Both the position numbers and the translations under genes were made by a program. A DNA stretch of 64,000 nucleotides, from contig CAVSIA010000032.1 of NCBI GenBank assembly GCA_963727575.1, positions 88,438 through 152,437 of the forward strand, written 5' to 3'. This stretch comes from JAHQVI01 sp963727575 (GTDB taxonomy: Bacteria > Pseudomonadota > Alphaproteobacteria > Rhizobiales > Rhodomicrobiaceae). Below, one piece after another: positions 9,257 through 17,724 of the stretch. The notes beneath the pieces were generated by a model that was given only the letters and a program-made list of their open reading frames with translations, was not told the origin of the DNA and searched no databases. Numbering within the stretch: position 1 is the first letter of the stretch; the number at the start of each line of letters is the position of its first letter.

Positions 9257-11068
9257 CTAGCTGACCGGCTCGTCTGCTTCGGCGAGATAGGCGCGCCACC
9301 CGCCGAACTGCGACACATCCCGCGCGCCCGTGGTTCCGGCCGCTTCGGCCAGAAATCCCTTCACCTGCGAGCCATCGTCCAGAAGCAGCGTCCCGATGGA
9401 CAGCGGCGGCGGGATTTCGGCAAGGAACGACCCGAGCGCCGCCGCCGGGAGACCCCAGATTTCCACCTCGATGGATGCGCCGTTGGTCCCATCCCCGGTC
9501 CTTAGCAGCCCCGGCCTCTGCGGCTTCTTTCCGGGCAGCGCGAACAGGCGATAGCAGGGGGCGGTCGCCGCCTTGCGTAGGAACATCGCGCCGCGCGTGA
9601 CGAGCTGCCCGTTGAGCGCTAGGCCGGACATATGCGCGCCGACGACGGCCAGCTCGGACCAGCCGCGCGGCATCGACGCGGTGCTGTGCTCCTGGTCGGG
9701 CAGGGGAGTGCCAGTTGCGCCCATGGGAACCCCGGCTCGCGCATGGAACTGCTCGCCGAGACCGGCGCACAGGCCCTCGCGCTCTCGCGGAGCGATCAAC
9801 GTGACGCCACCCGGACGCCCGTCGCCGCGGAACGCCCCCGGCACGGCGAGCGCGCAAAGGTCGAGCAGGTTGACGAAATTCGTGTAGGTGCCGAGCCGGG
9901 AATTGGTCGGGATCGGCTCCTTCTCGACCTCGGCGACCGTGTAGACGGTCGGGATGCTCGGGACGGCGAGCAGGTCGATCCGCTGCCAGACCGGCTCCGT
10001 CTTGCGCTTCAGCTCAGCCAGCTTGTAGAGCCCGGCGAACGCGTCGGAGGCGCTGATCCCGGCGGCCGGCTCGATGATCCGGCGGGTGACGGGATGGAGC
10101 GCCTCGGCGTGGCTTTTCAGAAAGCCGCGGATCGCCTGGTGACGCTCGGCAACCCAGGGGCCGGAATACAGCAGTTCGGCGACCTCGCGAAACGGGGCCA
10201 GGTCGATCTCGACGATCTCCGCGCCGATCGACCGGATCTCCGCAATATGTGCCGCGAACGCCCCGGCGGCATGAGCGTCGCCGAAGAAGTCCAAGCTGGC
10301 CGCCGCCGGCACACCGACACGCAAGGCCGGCGGATTGTGAATTGCCCCGATCTGCACGGAGCGGGAATAGGGATCGTCCGCGTCGAACCGCGCCATCGTC
10401 TCGAAGGCGCGCCAGGCATCGTCGACCGTCAGTGCAAAGACGGATACGCAGTCGAGCGTCCGGCAGGCAGGCACGACACCGCGCGTCGAGATGGCGCCGA
10501 GGCTCGGCTTCAGGCCGACGATATTGTTCAGAGCTGCCGGAACGCGGCCCGACCCGGCGGTATCCGTGCCGAGCGCGAAGCTGACCAGGCCGCGCGCGAC
10601 GGCGACCGCCGAACCGGATGAGGAGCCGCCCGGAACGAGGTCTGGAGCAACGGCATTGCGCGGCACCGGGTAGGGCGTGCGCACGCCGACGAGGCCGGTG
10701 GCGAACTGGTCGAGATTGGTCTTGCCGATCAGGATCGCGCCGGCCTCGATCAGCAGCGCGACCGCCGGGGCCGTTTGATCCGGCACATAGGCGAAGTCCG
10801 GGCAGGCCGCCGTGGTCGGCAGTCCGGCGACGTCGATATTGTCCTTCACCGCGAACGGCACGCCCCAGAGCGGCTTCGCGGCGGGATCGAATGCTCCCAG
10901 GCTTTCCGCCGCCGCCAGGACCTTTTCCCTGTCGAGCAGCGTGATGAAAATGCCGGGATCGTCCGCGGCCGCAATCCGGCCGAAGACGAAGCCGACCATG
11001 TCGGCGGGCGAAAGACCGGCGGCATAGGCTTTGTGCAGCCGGAAGATATCGAGATCGAGTTCGGTCAT
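9257..11068 (-). CDS. atzF: Allophanate hydrolase (AtzF type)
   Basis: A 603-residue amidase-signature enzyme with the catalytic residues in place: Lys75 in VKDNID, the cis-Ser in GGSSSGSA (about residue 149) and the nucleophile Ser173 in DTAGSGR. After the amidase domain (about 1-430) comes the extra C-terminal domain found in AtzF, which in known enzymes completes the second hydrolysis step (allophanate to CO2 and ammonia). The start at 11068 has the ribosome binding site GAGGGAACGG. It is the last gene of a dipeptide-type ABC operon, 15 bases after the ATPase gene. No urea carboxylase, biuret hydrolase or cyanuric acid hydrolase gene is nearby, so the allophanate source is unclear. Confidence 0.88.
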   Translation of the reverse strand: MTELDLDIFRLHKAYAAGLSPADMVGFVFGRIAAADDPGIFITLLDREKVLAAAESLGAFDPAAKPLWGVPFAVKDNIDVAGLPTTAACPDFAYVPDQTAPAVALLIEAGAILIGKTNLDQFATGLVGVRTPYPVPRNAVAPDLVPGGSSSGSAVAVARGLVSFALGTDTAGSGRVPAALNNIVGLKPSLGAISTRGVVPACRTLDCVSVFALTVDDAWRAFETMARFDADDPYSRSVQIGAIHNPPALRVGVPAAASLDFFGDAHAAGAFAAHIAEIRSIGAEIVEIDLAPFREVAELLYSGPWVAERHQAIRGFLKSHAEALHPVTRRIIEPAAGISASDAFAGLYKLAELKRKTEPVWQRIDLLAVPSIPTVYTVAEVEKEPIPTNSRLGTYTNFVNLLDLCALAVPGAFRGDGRPGGVTLIAPREREGLCAGLGEQFHARAGVPMGATGTPLPDQEHSTASMPRGWSELAVVGAHMSGLALNGQLVTRGAMFLRKAATAPCYRLFALPGKKPQRPGLLRTGDGTNGASIEVEIWGLPAAALGSFLAEIPPPLSIGTLLLDDGSQVKGFLAEAAGTTGARDVSQFGGWRAYLAEADEPVS

Positions 11069-11083
11069 CCGTTCCCTCGCGAA

Positions 11084-12796
11084 TTAAACCGGGGCGTGAG
11101 GCGCGGCTGCAATCAGCGCGCGGGTATAGTCCTGGGTCGGAGCGTCCATGACCGCCTCGGTTGGCCCCTCCTCGATAATCCGTCCACCTTTCATGACGAT
11201 GATGCGGTCGCAAAGCAGTCGCACAACCTGGAGGTCGTGGCTGACGAACAGATAGCTCATGCCGAGATCGCGCTTCAGATCCACGAGAAGATTGAGCACC
11301 ACGGCCTGAACCGAGACGTCGAGCGCGGCGGTCGGCTCGTCGAGGATGAGCAGACGCGGATCGAGGGCGATCGCGCGGGCGATGCCGACGCGCGCCTTTT
11401 GCCCGCCGGAAAGCTGATGCGGAAACCGGTCGAGCAGGTCGCGAGGCAGGCCGACGCGGTCGGCGAGCTGTTCGGCCTTGGCGCGCACGTCGCCCGCGCG
11501 GCTCATGCCGGCGAGGCGGTAGAGCGGATCGGCGATGGAGCGGAAGGCGGTGAAGCGCGGATTGAGGCTGTCGGTCGGGTCCTGGAACACCATTTGCAGC
11601 CGCGGTCGCGCCGGATCGGTGGGGAAGCGCTTGGCGGCGACCTTGGCGATGTCGCGATCCTCGAACTCGATGGTGCCGGAGGTGGCATCGAGCAGGCGCA
11701 TCACCATCGACGAGGTCGTCGACTTTCCGCAACCGGACTCGCCGACCAGCCCGACGCATTCGCCAGCGCCTACATGGAAGGTGATGCCGTCCACGGCGCG
11801 GAAAACCGGCGTCTTGCCTTCCTCCGCCATCGTCTTCTTCCCGAACCAGCCGCCGGCGGAGCCGTTCGCCATCGGGAATTCCTTCACCAAATCCTTGACC
11901 TGCAGGATCGGTGCGTTGCCGTTTGCCTCCGACGGCTCACCGGCCGGGGCGACGAAGGGAGGCGCTACGCCATTCTCCGGCAACAGGTCGCGGATTGCGA
12001 TGCCCGGGCGCGGTGTCGCGCGCATCAGGCGCTTGGTGTAGTCGTGCTCGGGCGCCTTGAAGATCTGCGCCGCCGGCGCGTCCTCGACGACACGGCCCTT
12101 CTCCATCACGATGACCTTATCGCAATAGGCAGCGGCAAGGCCGAGATCGTGCGTGATCAGAATGGTCGACATGCTGCGCTTGGCGGTCAACTCGACGACG
12201 AGGTCCATGATCGCCTTCTGCGTCGTCACGTCGAGGCCGGTGGTCGGCTCGTCGGCGATCAGCAGGCGTGGGCGGCAGGCGAGCGCAATGGCGATGACGA
12301 TGCGCTGGCACATGCCGCCGGACAGCTCGAACGGGTAGCTATTGTACCGCGCTTCGGGCTGGTTGATGCGGACCAGCTTCAGCAGGTCGATGGCCTTCTG
12401 CCGCGCGTCGTTGCTGCCCGCCTGGGCATGCTCGATCAGCACGTCCTCGATCTGCCGGCCGACCTTGCGGATCGGATTGAGCGCGGCGCGCGGGTTCTGG
12501 AAGATCATCGAGATCTCGCGGCCGCGAATGTCGCGCATTGTGCGCTCCGAGGCGGCAATCAGATCGACGCCGCTGAAGGAGATGCTGCCATTGGCGACGC
12601 GCCCGGCCCGGTCGAGGATGCGCATCAGCGCGTAGGACGTCACCGATTTGCCGGAACCGGACTCGCCGACAATGCCGACCGTCTCGCCCTTGGCGACGGT
12701 AAGGCCGACCGAGCGGACGGCCGTGACCGTGCCGCCTCGCGTGGCGAATTCGACGACGAGGTCCTGAACGTCGAGAAGCGGTTGTGTGGTGGTCAT
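11084..12796 (-). CDS. Fused dipeptide-type ABC transporter ATPase (two nucleotide-binding domains)
   Basis: A protein of about 570 residues carrying two complete ABC ATPases of the peptide/nickel family, equivalent to DppD and DppF in one chain. The first has GESGSGKSV and LSGGMCQRIV; the second has GESGCGKST and LSGGQKARVG with LLILDEPTAALDV. The start at 12796 (MTTTQPLLDV) is preferred because GGAG sits seven bases upstream; longer in-frame starts lack this. Both domains look catalytically intact. It works with the two permeases and binding protein encoded upstream; a repeat-containing gap of 184 bases separates it from them. Confidence 0.92.
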   Translation of the reverse strand: MTTTQPLLDVQDLVVEFATRGGTVTAVRSVGLTVAKGETVGIVGESGSGKSVTSYALMRILDRAGRVANGSISFSGVDLIAASERTMRDIRGREISMIFQNPRAALNPIRKVGRQIEDVLIEHAQAGSNDARQKAIDLLKLVRINQPEARYNSYPFELSGGMCQRIVIAIALACRPRLLIADEPTTGLDVTTQKAIMDLVVELTAKRSMSTILITHDLGLAAAYCDKVIVMEKGRVVEDAPAAQIFKAPEHDYTKRLMRATPRPGIAIRDLLPENGVAPPFVAPAGEPSEANGNAPILQVKDLVKEFPMANGSAGGWFGKKTMAEEGKTPVFRAVDGITFHVGAGECVGLVGESGCGKSTTSSMVMRLLDATSGTIEFEDRDIAKVAAKRFPTDPARPRLQMVFQDPTDSLNPRFTAFRSIADPLYRLAGMSRAGDVRAKAEQLADRVGLPRDLLDRFPHQLSGGQKARVGIARAIALDPRLLILDEPTAALDVSVQAVVLNLLVDLKRDLGMSYLFVSHDLQVVRLLCDRIIVMKGGRIIEEGPTEAVMDAPTQDYTRALIAAAPHAPV

Positions 12797-12857
12797 CGAT
12801 GCGCTCCGCATTTTGATCTGCCGGTGGTGCACCCCTTAGGCCCACCACATTCTCCAC

Positions 12858-12950
12858 GGTCGCCCCGGACCTGATCCGGGGTCTAATGTCATTTCCATGC
12901 TGTGTGCCGATCAGATGGGGAATTGGGCCCCGGATTAAATCCGGGGCGAC
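12858..12950. repeat. Intergenic palindromic repeat, CCCCGGA/TCCGGGG family
   Basis: Two short palindromes, each with CCCCGGA and TCCGGGG arms, face each other across about 45 bases in the gap between the ATPase and permease genes. The outer ends (GTCGCCCCGGA and TCCGGGGCGAC) are themselves inverted. Related copies occur at 44447-44550 and 48690-48726, so this is a dispersed family. It could form a hairpin in the operon transcript. Confidence 0.75.
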
Positions 12951-12980
12951 AGGGAAGAGGTGGGTCGATCTTCGCGCCCA

Positions 12981-13874
12981 TCAAATGCGCCGCTGCGGAT
13001 CGACGATGTCGCGCAGACCGTCGCCCAGCAGGTTGAAGGTGAACACGGCGAGCATCAGCGCCGCGCCGGGGAACAGCGCCATCCACCATTCGCCGGAGAC
13101 GATGTAGTTCGCGCCCTCGGCGACCATGATGCCCCATTCGGGCGTCGGCGGACGAACGCCGAGGCCGATGAAGGAGAGGCCGGCCGCATTGAGGATCGCC
13201 CAGCCCATGTTGAGCGAGAGCTGCACCATCATCGGCGGCAGCGCGTTGGGGAAGATGTGTAGCCACAGCGTGCGCATGTCGCCGTTGCCGGACAGCCGCG
13301 CCGCCTGCACGAAGCCGGCATTGCGGCGGATGTTGACCTCGGCGCGCGCCATGCGGGCGTAGAAAGGCAGGTTGATGATCGCGGTGGCGTAGACGATGTT
13401 CTCGATGGTGTTGCCGAGCGCGGCGACGATGCCCATGGCCAGGACGAAGAGCGGGAAGGCCATGATCGTGTCGACGAAGCGGCCGACCAGCCGGTCCGTC
13501 CAGCCGCCGAAATAACCTGCCATCGCGCCCAGAAACGACCCGACGACGAAGGACAGGGCGACGGCCGCGACCGAGATCATCAGGTCGAGACGGGCGGCGA
13601 CGACCACGCGCGAGAGCACGTCGCGCCCGAGCTGATCGGTGCCGAACCAATGCGCCCAGTTCGGCGGCTGCAGGGGCGAGGCCGCATTGGTGGCGAGCGG
13701 ATCGTATGGCACGAGCGACGGGCCGAAGATCGCCGCCAGCAGGATCACCGCAAACAGGCAGAAGGCGATCAGCGTGATCGGGTTCGAAGTGAGAACGAAG
13801 CCCGCATGGGAGAGCAGGCCGCGTCTGGGCGGCGTCGGAGCGGGTTTGGCCATTGCCGCATCTTGCACTGCCAT
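12981..13874 (-). CDS. Dipeptide-type ABC transporter permease (DppC-like)
   Basis: A 297-residue membrane protein with the DppC layout: a cytoplasmic N-terminus of about 25 residues, a first membrane segment, the segment WFGTDQLGRDVLSRV that is diagnostic for this subfamily, and five more membrane segments. The coupling helix region is RAEVNIRRNAGFVQAARLSG. The start (MAVQDAAMAKP) follows GGAGGCGTGAC, one base after the upstream permease stop. It forms a heterodimer with the DppB-like protein. Confidence 0.92.
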   Translation of the reverse strand: MAVQDAAMAKPAPTPPRRGLLSHAGFVLTSNPITLIAFCLFAVILLAAIFGPSLVPYDPLATNAASPLQPPNWAHWFGTDQLGRDVLSRVVVAARLDLMISVAAVALSFVVGSFLGAMAGYFGGWTDRLVGRFVDTIMAFPLFVLAMGIVAALGNTIENIVYATAIINLPFYARMARAEVNIRRNAGFVQAARLSGNGDMRTLWLHIFPNALPPMMVQLSLNMGWAILNAAGLSFIGLGVRPPTPEWGIMVAEGANYIVSGEWWMALFPGAALMLAVFTFNLLGDGLRDIVDPQRRI

Positions 13875-13875
13875 G

Positions 13876-14904
13876 TCACGCCTCCATGCCGACGCGGGGG
13901 TCGATGAACGTGTAGATCATGTCGATCACCAGATTGAGCGCAACGAACAGTACCGCCATGGCGAGGACGAAGCCCTGGACGGCGGCGTAGTCGGAGACGA
14001 CCAGTGCTTCGATGGCGTAGGAGCCGATGCCCGGCCAGGCGAACACCTTCTCGACGAGGACGTTGGCGCCGAGCGTGAAGGAGAACACCATGCCGAGCGT
14101 CGTGATCACCGGCAGCAGCGCGTTGCGGAAAGCGTAGGTGTACAGAACTTTCCGCCCCGACAGTCCCGCCGCCCGCGCGGTGCGGACGAAATCGGAGCCG
14201 AGCACTTGCAGCATCGAAGCGCGGGTCATGCGGGCAAGGGGGGCGAGGGTGAACAGGCCCAGCGTGACCGCGGGCAGGATGAGCTGCGCAAGGGCTGCCC
14301 GGAAGGTTTCCAGGTCGCCGTCGAGCAGCGCGTCGATCGTATAGAAGCCGGTGACGTGCGGCGGCGACAAATAGGTGATGTCGAGCCGTCCGATCGGCGC
14401 CGGCGCCCAATCGAGAAGGTAATAGAAGACGTAGATCAGCGCGAGGCCGGTGAAGAACGTCGGCAGGCTGACGCCGGCCGTGGTGACGAAACGGCAGGCG
14501 TGGTCGACGAGGCTGTTGGGCCGGGTTGCGGCGAGGATGCCCAGCGGGATGGCGATGCTGGCGGAAAACAGCAGCGCGAAAATGGTCAGCTCCAGCGAGG
14601 CCGGAAGCCGGGCAACGAGGTCCGTGACAACCGGCTGGCCGGTCGAGATCGACTTGCCGAGGTCGCCGGTGGCGAGGTCGCCGAGATAGATGACGAACTG
14701 CTCCGGCAGGCTACGGTCGAGGCCGAGCTGCTTGCGGATTTCGGCGATCGACTCCGCATTGGCGGCTGGTCCGGCGAAATAGGCGGCCGGGTCGCCGGGC
14801 AGCGCCCGTGTCAGCAGGAAGGTGACGATGACGATGCCGATCAAGGCGGGGACGGCCTGGAACAGGCGTCCCCCGATGATGGCGAGCTTGCTCCGCCCGG
14901 TCAT
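13876..14904 (-). CDS. Dipeptide-type ABC transporter permease (DppB-like)
   Basis: A 342-residue permease with six predicted membrane segments. It has the DppB-type N-terminal pattern (TFLLTRALPGDPAAYFAG), which is followed by a large periplasmic loop. The coupling segment is ASMLQVLGSDFVRTARAAGLS. It partners the DppC-like protein encoded immediately downstream. The 224-base gap to the binding-protein gene is filled by a palindromic repeat. Confidence 0.92.
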   Translation of the reverse strand: MTGRSKLAIIGGRLFQAVPALIGIVIVTFLLTRALPGDPAAYFAGPAANAESIAEIRKQLGLDRSLPEQFVIYLGDLATGDLGKSISTGQPVVTDLVARLPASLELTIFALLFSASIAIPLGILAATRPNSLVDHACRFVTTAGVSLPTFFTGLALIYVFYYLLDWAPAPIGRLDITYLSPPHVTGFYTIDALLDGDLETFRAALAQLILPAVTLGLFTLAPLARMTRASMLQVLGSDFVRTARAAGLSGRKVLYTYAFRNALLPVITTLGMVFSFTLGANVLVEKVFAWPGIGSYAIEALVVSDYAAVQGFVLAMAVLFVALNLVIDMIYTFIDPRVGMEA

Positions 14905-14971
14905 GGCTTCTTACCTTTCAGCAAAGGTTTGCTTCGCTCTTCGACAATCCCCGGCCCTGCATATCCAGACG

Positions 14972-15098
14972 CCCCCTCACCCACCCGCCTCACGGCGGGA
15001 GCCCTCTCCCGCCAGGGGAGAGGGCAGACTCGCGGCAGCCTCGGTGCTAAGCCCTCTCCCTGGTGGGAGAGGGCGGCGCGGAGCGCCGCGTGAGGGGG
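14972..15098. repeat. Nested palindromic intergenic element (CCCTCTCCC family)
   Basis: The outer ends CCCCCTCAC (14972-14980) and GTGAGGGGG (15090-15098) are inverted. Inside are two hairpins: GCCCTCTCCC-GCCA-GGGGAGAGGGC (15001-15025) and GCCCTCTCCC-TGGT-GGGAGAGGGC (15051-15074). A single hairpin of the same family occurs at 46228-46250. Such elements are common between genes in Hyphomicrobiales. Here it may also trim or attenuate the operon transcript after the highly expressed binding-protein gene. Confidence 0.8.
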
Positions 15099-15128
15099 AG
15101 CGGCTGTGCGATCACGACCTCTGCCCTC

Positions 15129-16742
15129 CTAAGCCAGCTTCATCAGGCGCACATCCGGCTGGCGGTGGAACCAGGTGGTGTAGCCCTCCAGCTTCTTGCT
15201 CATGGAGCTGTCGAGGAAGGGCTGCCAGAGCGGGATGCGCGGCACATCGTCGAACGCTTTCGTCAGCATGCGCTTGATCTTGGGCTCGTAGTCCGGGTTT
15301 TCGGGGCCGATATGCAGCGTCTCCTCGACCAGCTTGGCCATTTCCGGATCGTCATAGTTGGAGGCGTTGAAGAGATTGCCCTTGATGTAGGCCCAGAAGA
15401 AATAATAGTCGGGCGTGTCGAGCCAGCCGCCGAAATTGTCGAGCAGCAAGGGCAGCTTCTTCTCCACCAGCGCGACCGTGCGCCAGTTCGCGCCGGGGAT
15501 CTTGTCGATGGTCGCCTTGATGCCGATCTTGCTGAGGCCCTCCTGGATCAAGAGCGCGGCAGGCTCGGCCCAGGAGCTGGCGCCGAGATCGAAGGACAGA
15601 GGCACTTCGAAACCGGTCTTGAACGCGGTCTGTGCGAGCAACTCCTTGGCTTTGTCATAGTCGGTCGAATAGGGGAAGGGTTGCGGCCAGACGATATCGG
15701 TCGGCTCGGCGTTCTTGCCGCCCCACATCTTCAGCCCGCGCCCATAGGAAGCCTGCTCGAAGAGCTGCTCGTAGGGGAGCGCCCAGGCGACCGCCTGACG
15801 GACGCGCTTGTCCTTGAACGGCTCGAAGATCAGGTTCGGGCAGAGCACATGCAGGCAATTGGCGAGCGGACCGCCGACCACTTCCGCGGTACCCTTCGCC
15901 GCAATCTCCTTGGCGTCCTTCGCCGGGATGTCGAAAGCGAGGTGAACGTCGCCGCGCTCGATCAGCGCCCGCCGTGTCGCGGTGCTCGGGATTTCGCGGA
16001 TGATGACGCGGCGGATGGCCGGCAGCGGGCCGCCCTTCCAGTCGTCGTTGCGTTCATAGACGATCTGCTGGCCGGGGTCCCAACGCGCGACTTTATAAGC
16101 GCCGGAGCCGGCAGGCGTGCGGTGGAAATATTCGGTCGCCCATGGATCTTTTTCGGTGGCGTTGGCATTGCCGACGGTCGAGTTCAGCACGAAGGGCACC
16201 GGCACCGCGAGGTCGGGCAAAGTCAGCTTCGACTTGCGCAGGAAATTGATCTTGAAGGTTTTCCCGTCGACGACTTCGAACTGCTCGGGCTTTTCGAGCG
16301 ATCCGGCCTTCATCTGCACGGTCGGAAAGCCGCCCACCGAAACGGCGCGGTCGAAGGACCATTTCACGTCCTCGGCGGTGACCGGCGTGCCGTCCCAGAA
16401 TGTGGCGTCCTTCAGCTTGAAGGTCACCGACATGCCGTCCGGTGCGACCTCCCAGCTCTCGGCCAGCTCGCCTTCGAGCTTGGTGTAGTCGTTGACCACC
16501 GCGCCGCCTTCGACCGTCTTGGTGCCGAAGCGCAGCAGCCGGTCATAGATGTTGATGGTCACCTGGTAGCTCGGACGGTTGGTGCCGGAGCGATGCAGGT
16601 CGAGGCTGTTGATCGAATTGCCGATGGCGATGACGGCCGTGTCGGCTGCCTTGGCCCAGGCGGCGGAGTGTTTGAGGAACGGGAGCAATCCGGCGCTAAG
16701 GCTCAGCGCACCGGCTCCCTGAATAAACGTACGACGGTCCAT
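15129..16742 (-). CDS. Dipeptide-type ABC transporter substrate-binding protein (Tat-exported)
   Basis: A 537-residue type 5 extracellular solute-binding protein (DppA/OppA family). The N-terminus MDRRTFIQGAGALSLSAGLL has a twin-arginine motif, so it is probably exported folded by the Tat system. Family features include WEVAPDGMSVTFKLKDATFWDG and the adjacent VTAEDVKWSFDRA. It is the first gene of the five-gene operon ending with the allophanate hydrolase. The substrate is not evident; an amide-linked or ureido compound that ends in allophanate would fit the context. Confidence 0.92.
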   Translation of the reverse strand: MDRRTFIQGAGALSLSAGLLPFLKHSAAWAKAADTAVIAIGNSINSLDLHRSGTNRPSYQVTINIYDRLLRFGTKTVEGGAVVNDYTKLEGELAESWEVAPDGMSVTFKLKDATFWDGTPVTAEDVKWSFDRAVSVGGFPTVQMKAGSLEKPEQFEVVDGKTFKINFLRKSKLTLPDLAVPVPFVLNSTVGNANATEKDPWATEYFHRTPAGSGAYKVARWDPGQQIVYERNDDWKGGPLPAIRRVIIREIPSTATRRALIERGDVHLAFDIPAKDAKEIAAKGTAEVVGGPLANCLHVLCPNLIFEPFKDKRVRQAVAWALPYEQLFEQASYGRGLKMWGGKNAEPTDIVWPQPFPYSTDYDKAKELLAQTAFKTGFEVPLSFDLGASSWAEPAALLIQEGLSKIGIKATIDKIPGANWRTVALVEKKLPLLLDNFGGWLDTPDYYFFWAYIKGNLFNASNYDDPEMAKLVEETLHIGPENPDYEPKIKRMLTKAFDDVPRIPLWQPFLDSSMSKKLEGYTTWFHRQPDVRLMKLA

Positions 16743-16769
16743 GTGATGGCCCTTTGCTCATTGCCCCAA

Positions 16770-16807
16770 TATGCACAACCATCGTGCATACAGTTTTGTA
16801 TGCACGA
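16770..16807. promoter_or_regulatory. Candidate operator: perfect 11-base inverted repeat plus a third half-site
   Basis: The sequence TCGTGCATACA (16782-16792), a GTTT spacer, and TGTATGCACGA (16797-16807) form a perfect inverted repeat. A further half-site TATGCAC lies at 16770-16776 and pairs with GTGCATA. It sits 28-65 bases upstream of the binding-protein start, where a repressor would act. The TGTATGCA-type half-site resembles GntR/FCD operators, and such a regulator is encoded at 8517. The link between them is inferred. The same 9-mer GTGCATACA recurs at 39302-39310. Confidence 0.6.
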
Positions 16808-17042
16808 AGCGGGCCAATTCTTTTGAAGGAACTAAGGTGCTGAACCTGCTCGAATTCTATATGAGAAAGCAGCGCCACGTCGTGGCCGAAATTGCGCCAA
16901 AAGCGCGTCCTCTGCCCGAAGATTAGGCGGCGGCGCTGTTGGCGCACATTGCGGCGGTCGGCGGGGCGGGCCATGGCCCCTTGCTGTGAACGGGCGCCTG
17001 CGCCGCCTTGACAGCCGAGGCCGGTGCGGGCGCTATAGTGTA

Positions 17043-17634
17043 ATGAATGCACCGATGCCGCGTCCGAAATCTGCCGCTGTCACGCGGGATCGCCTGATCC
17101 ACGCCGCTATCGACCTTGTCGCCGCGGACGGGCTTGCAGGCGGCGACGACGGCCGCGATCGCGCAGCGGGCCGGTGTGGCCGAGGGCACGCTTTACCGCC
17201 ATTTCGACAGCAAGGATGACCTGCTGATCGCCGCCTACCGGCAGATGAAGCAGGAGATTTTCCTGAACGCCGCAGCCGGCGTGGACGTGTCGCCGCCGCC
17301 GCAGGAGCGGCTTAAGCTGACCTGGAAGGCGATCTACGGCGCCTATCGCGCCAATCCCAACGCCTTCCTGTTCGGCGAGCGGTTCAGCGAATCCAACCTC
17401 GCCGAGCGCGAGGGCGGAGAAGCGGCGCGGGCCATCGCCCGGATGGTTGCCGATCTGCAGCGCGACGGCGTTGCCTCCGGGGACTTCAAAGCCCTTCCCG
17501 CCGACCTGCTCGGGATTCTCTTTCTGGCGCCGATCTCCCGCCTGCTCAAACACGAGATCAAGGGCGGCCGCCGCTGGACGGACGAGGAGCTCGACGCCGC
17601 GTCCGAAGCCGTATTGGCCGGGTGGCGCAGATAA
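17043..17634 (+). CDS. TetR family transcriptional regulator (apparent frameshift near 17134)
   Basis: The N-terminus (MNAPMPRPKSAAVTRDRLIH) is in one frame. The rest of the helix-turn-helix (TTAAIAQRAGVAEGTLYRHF) and the ligand domain are in the next. Removing one T from GGGCTTGCAGG at 17134-17135 restores a continuous HTH reading DGLQAATTAAIAQRAG and a 196-residue protein, normal for TetR. It is probably a sequencing indel or a very recent mutation. The gene lies just upstream of an aldo/keto reductase on the same strand, with a palindromic operator between them. The ligand domain is not recognisable beyond the family. Confidence 0.82.
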
Positions 17635-17683
17635 AACCCCGCGCCGGACCTTGACGGCGGGCGGGCCGATCTGCATATTGTGA

Positions 17684-17695
17684 GTGAGCGCTCAC
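17684..17695. promoter_or_regulatory. Candidate TetR operator
   Basis: GTGAGCGCTCAC is a perfect 12-base palindrome, within the longer TGAGTGAGCGCTCACAC. It has the form of operators bound by many TetR repressors. It lies between the TetR gene end (17634) and the aldo/keto reductase start (17725), so it could control the reductase and possibly read back to the regulator. Confidence 0.6.
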
Positions 17696-17724
17696 ACGCA
17701 TTATCCCATCCAGGAGAATCCCAC

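Noticed and set aside
10775..12874. 699-residue plus-strand open frame opposite the fused ATPase
   Set aside because: Antisense shadow; the minus strand has both complete ABC ATPase motif sets.
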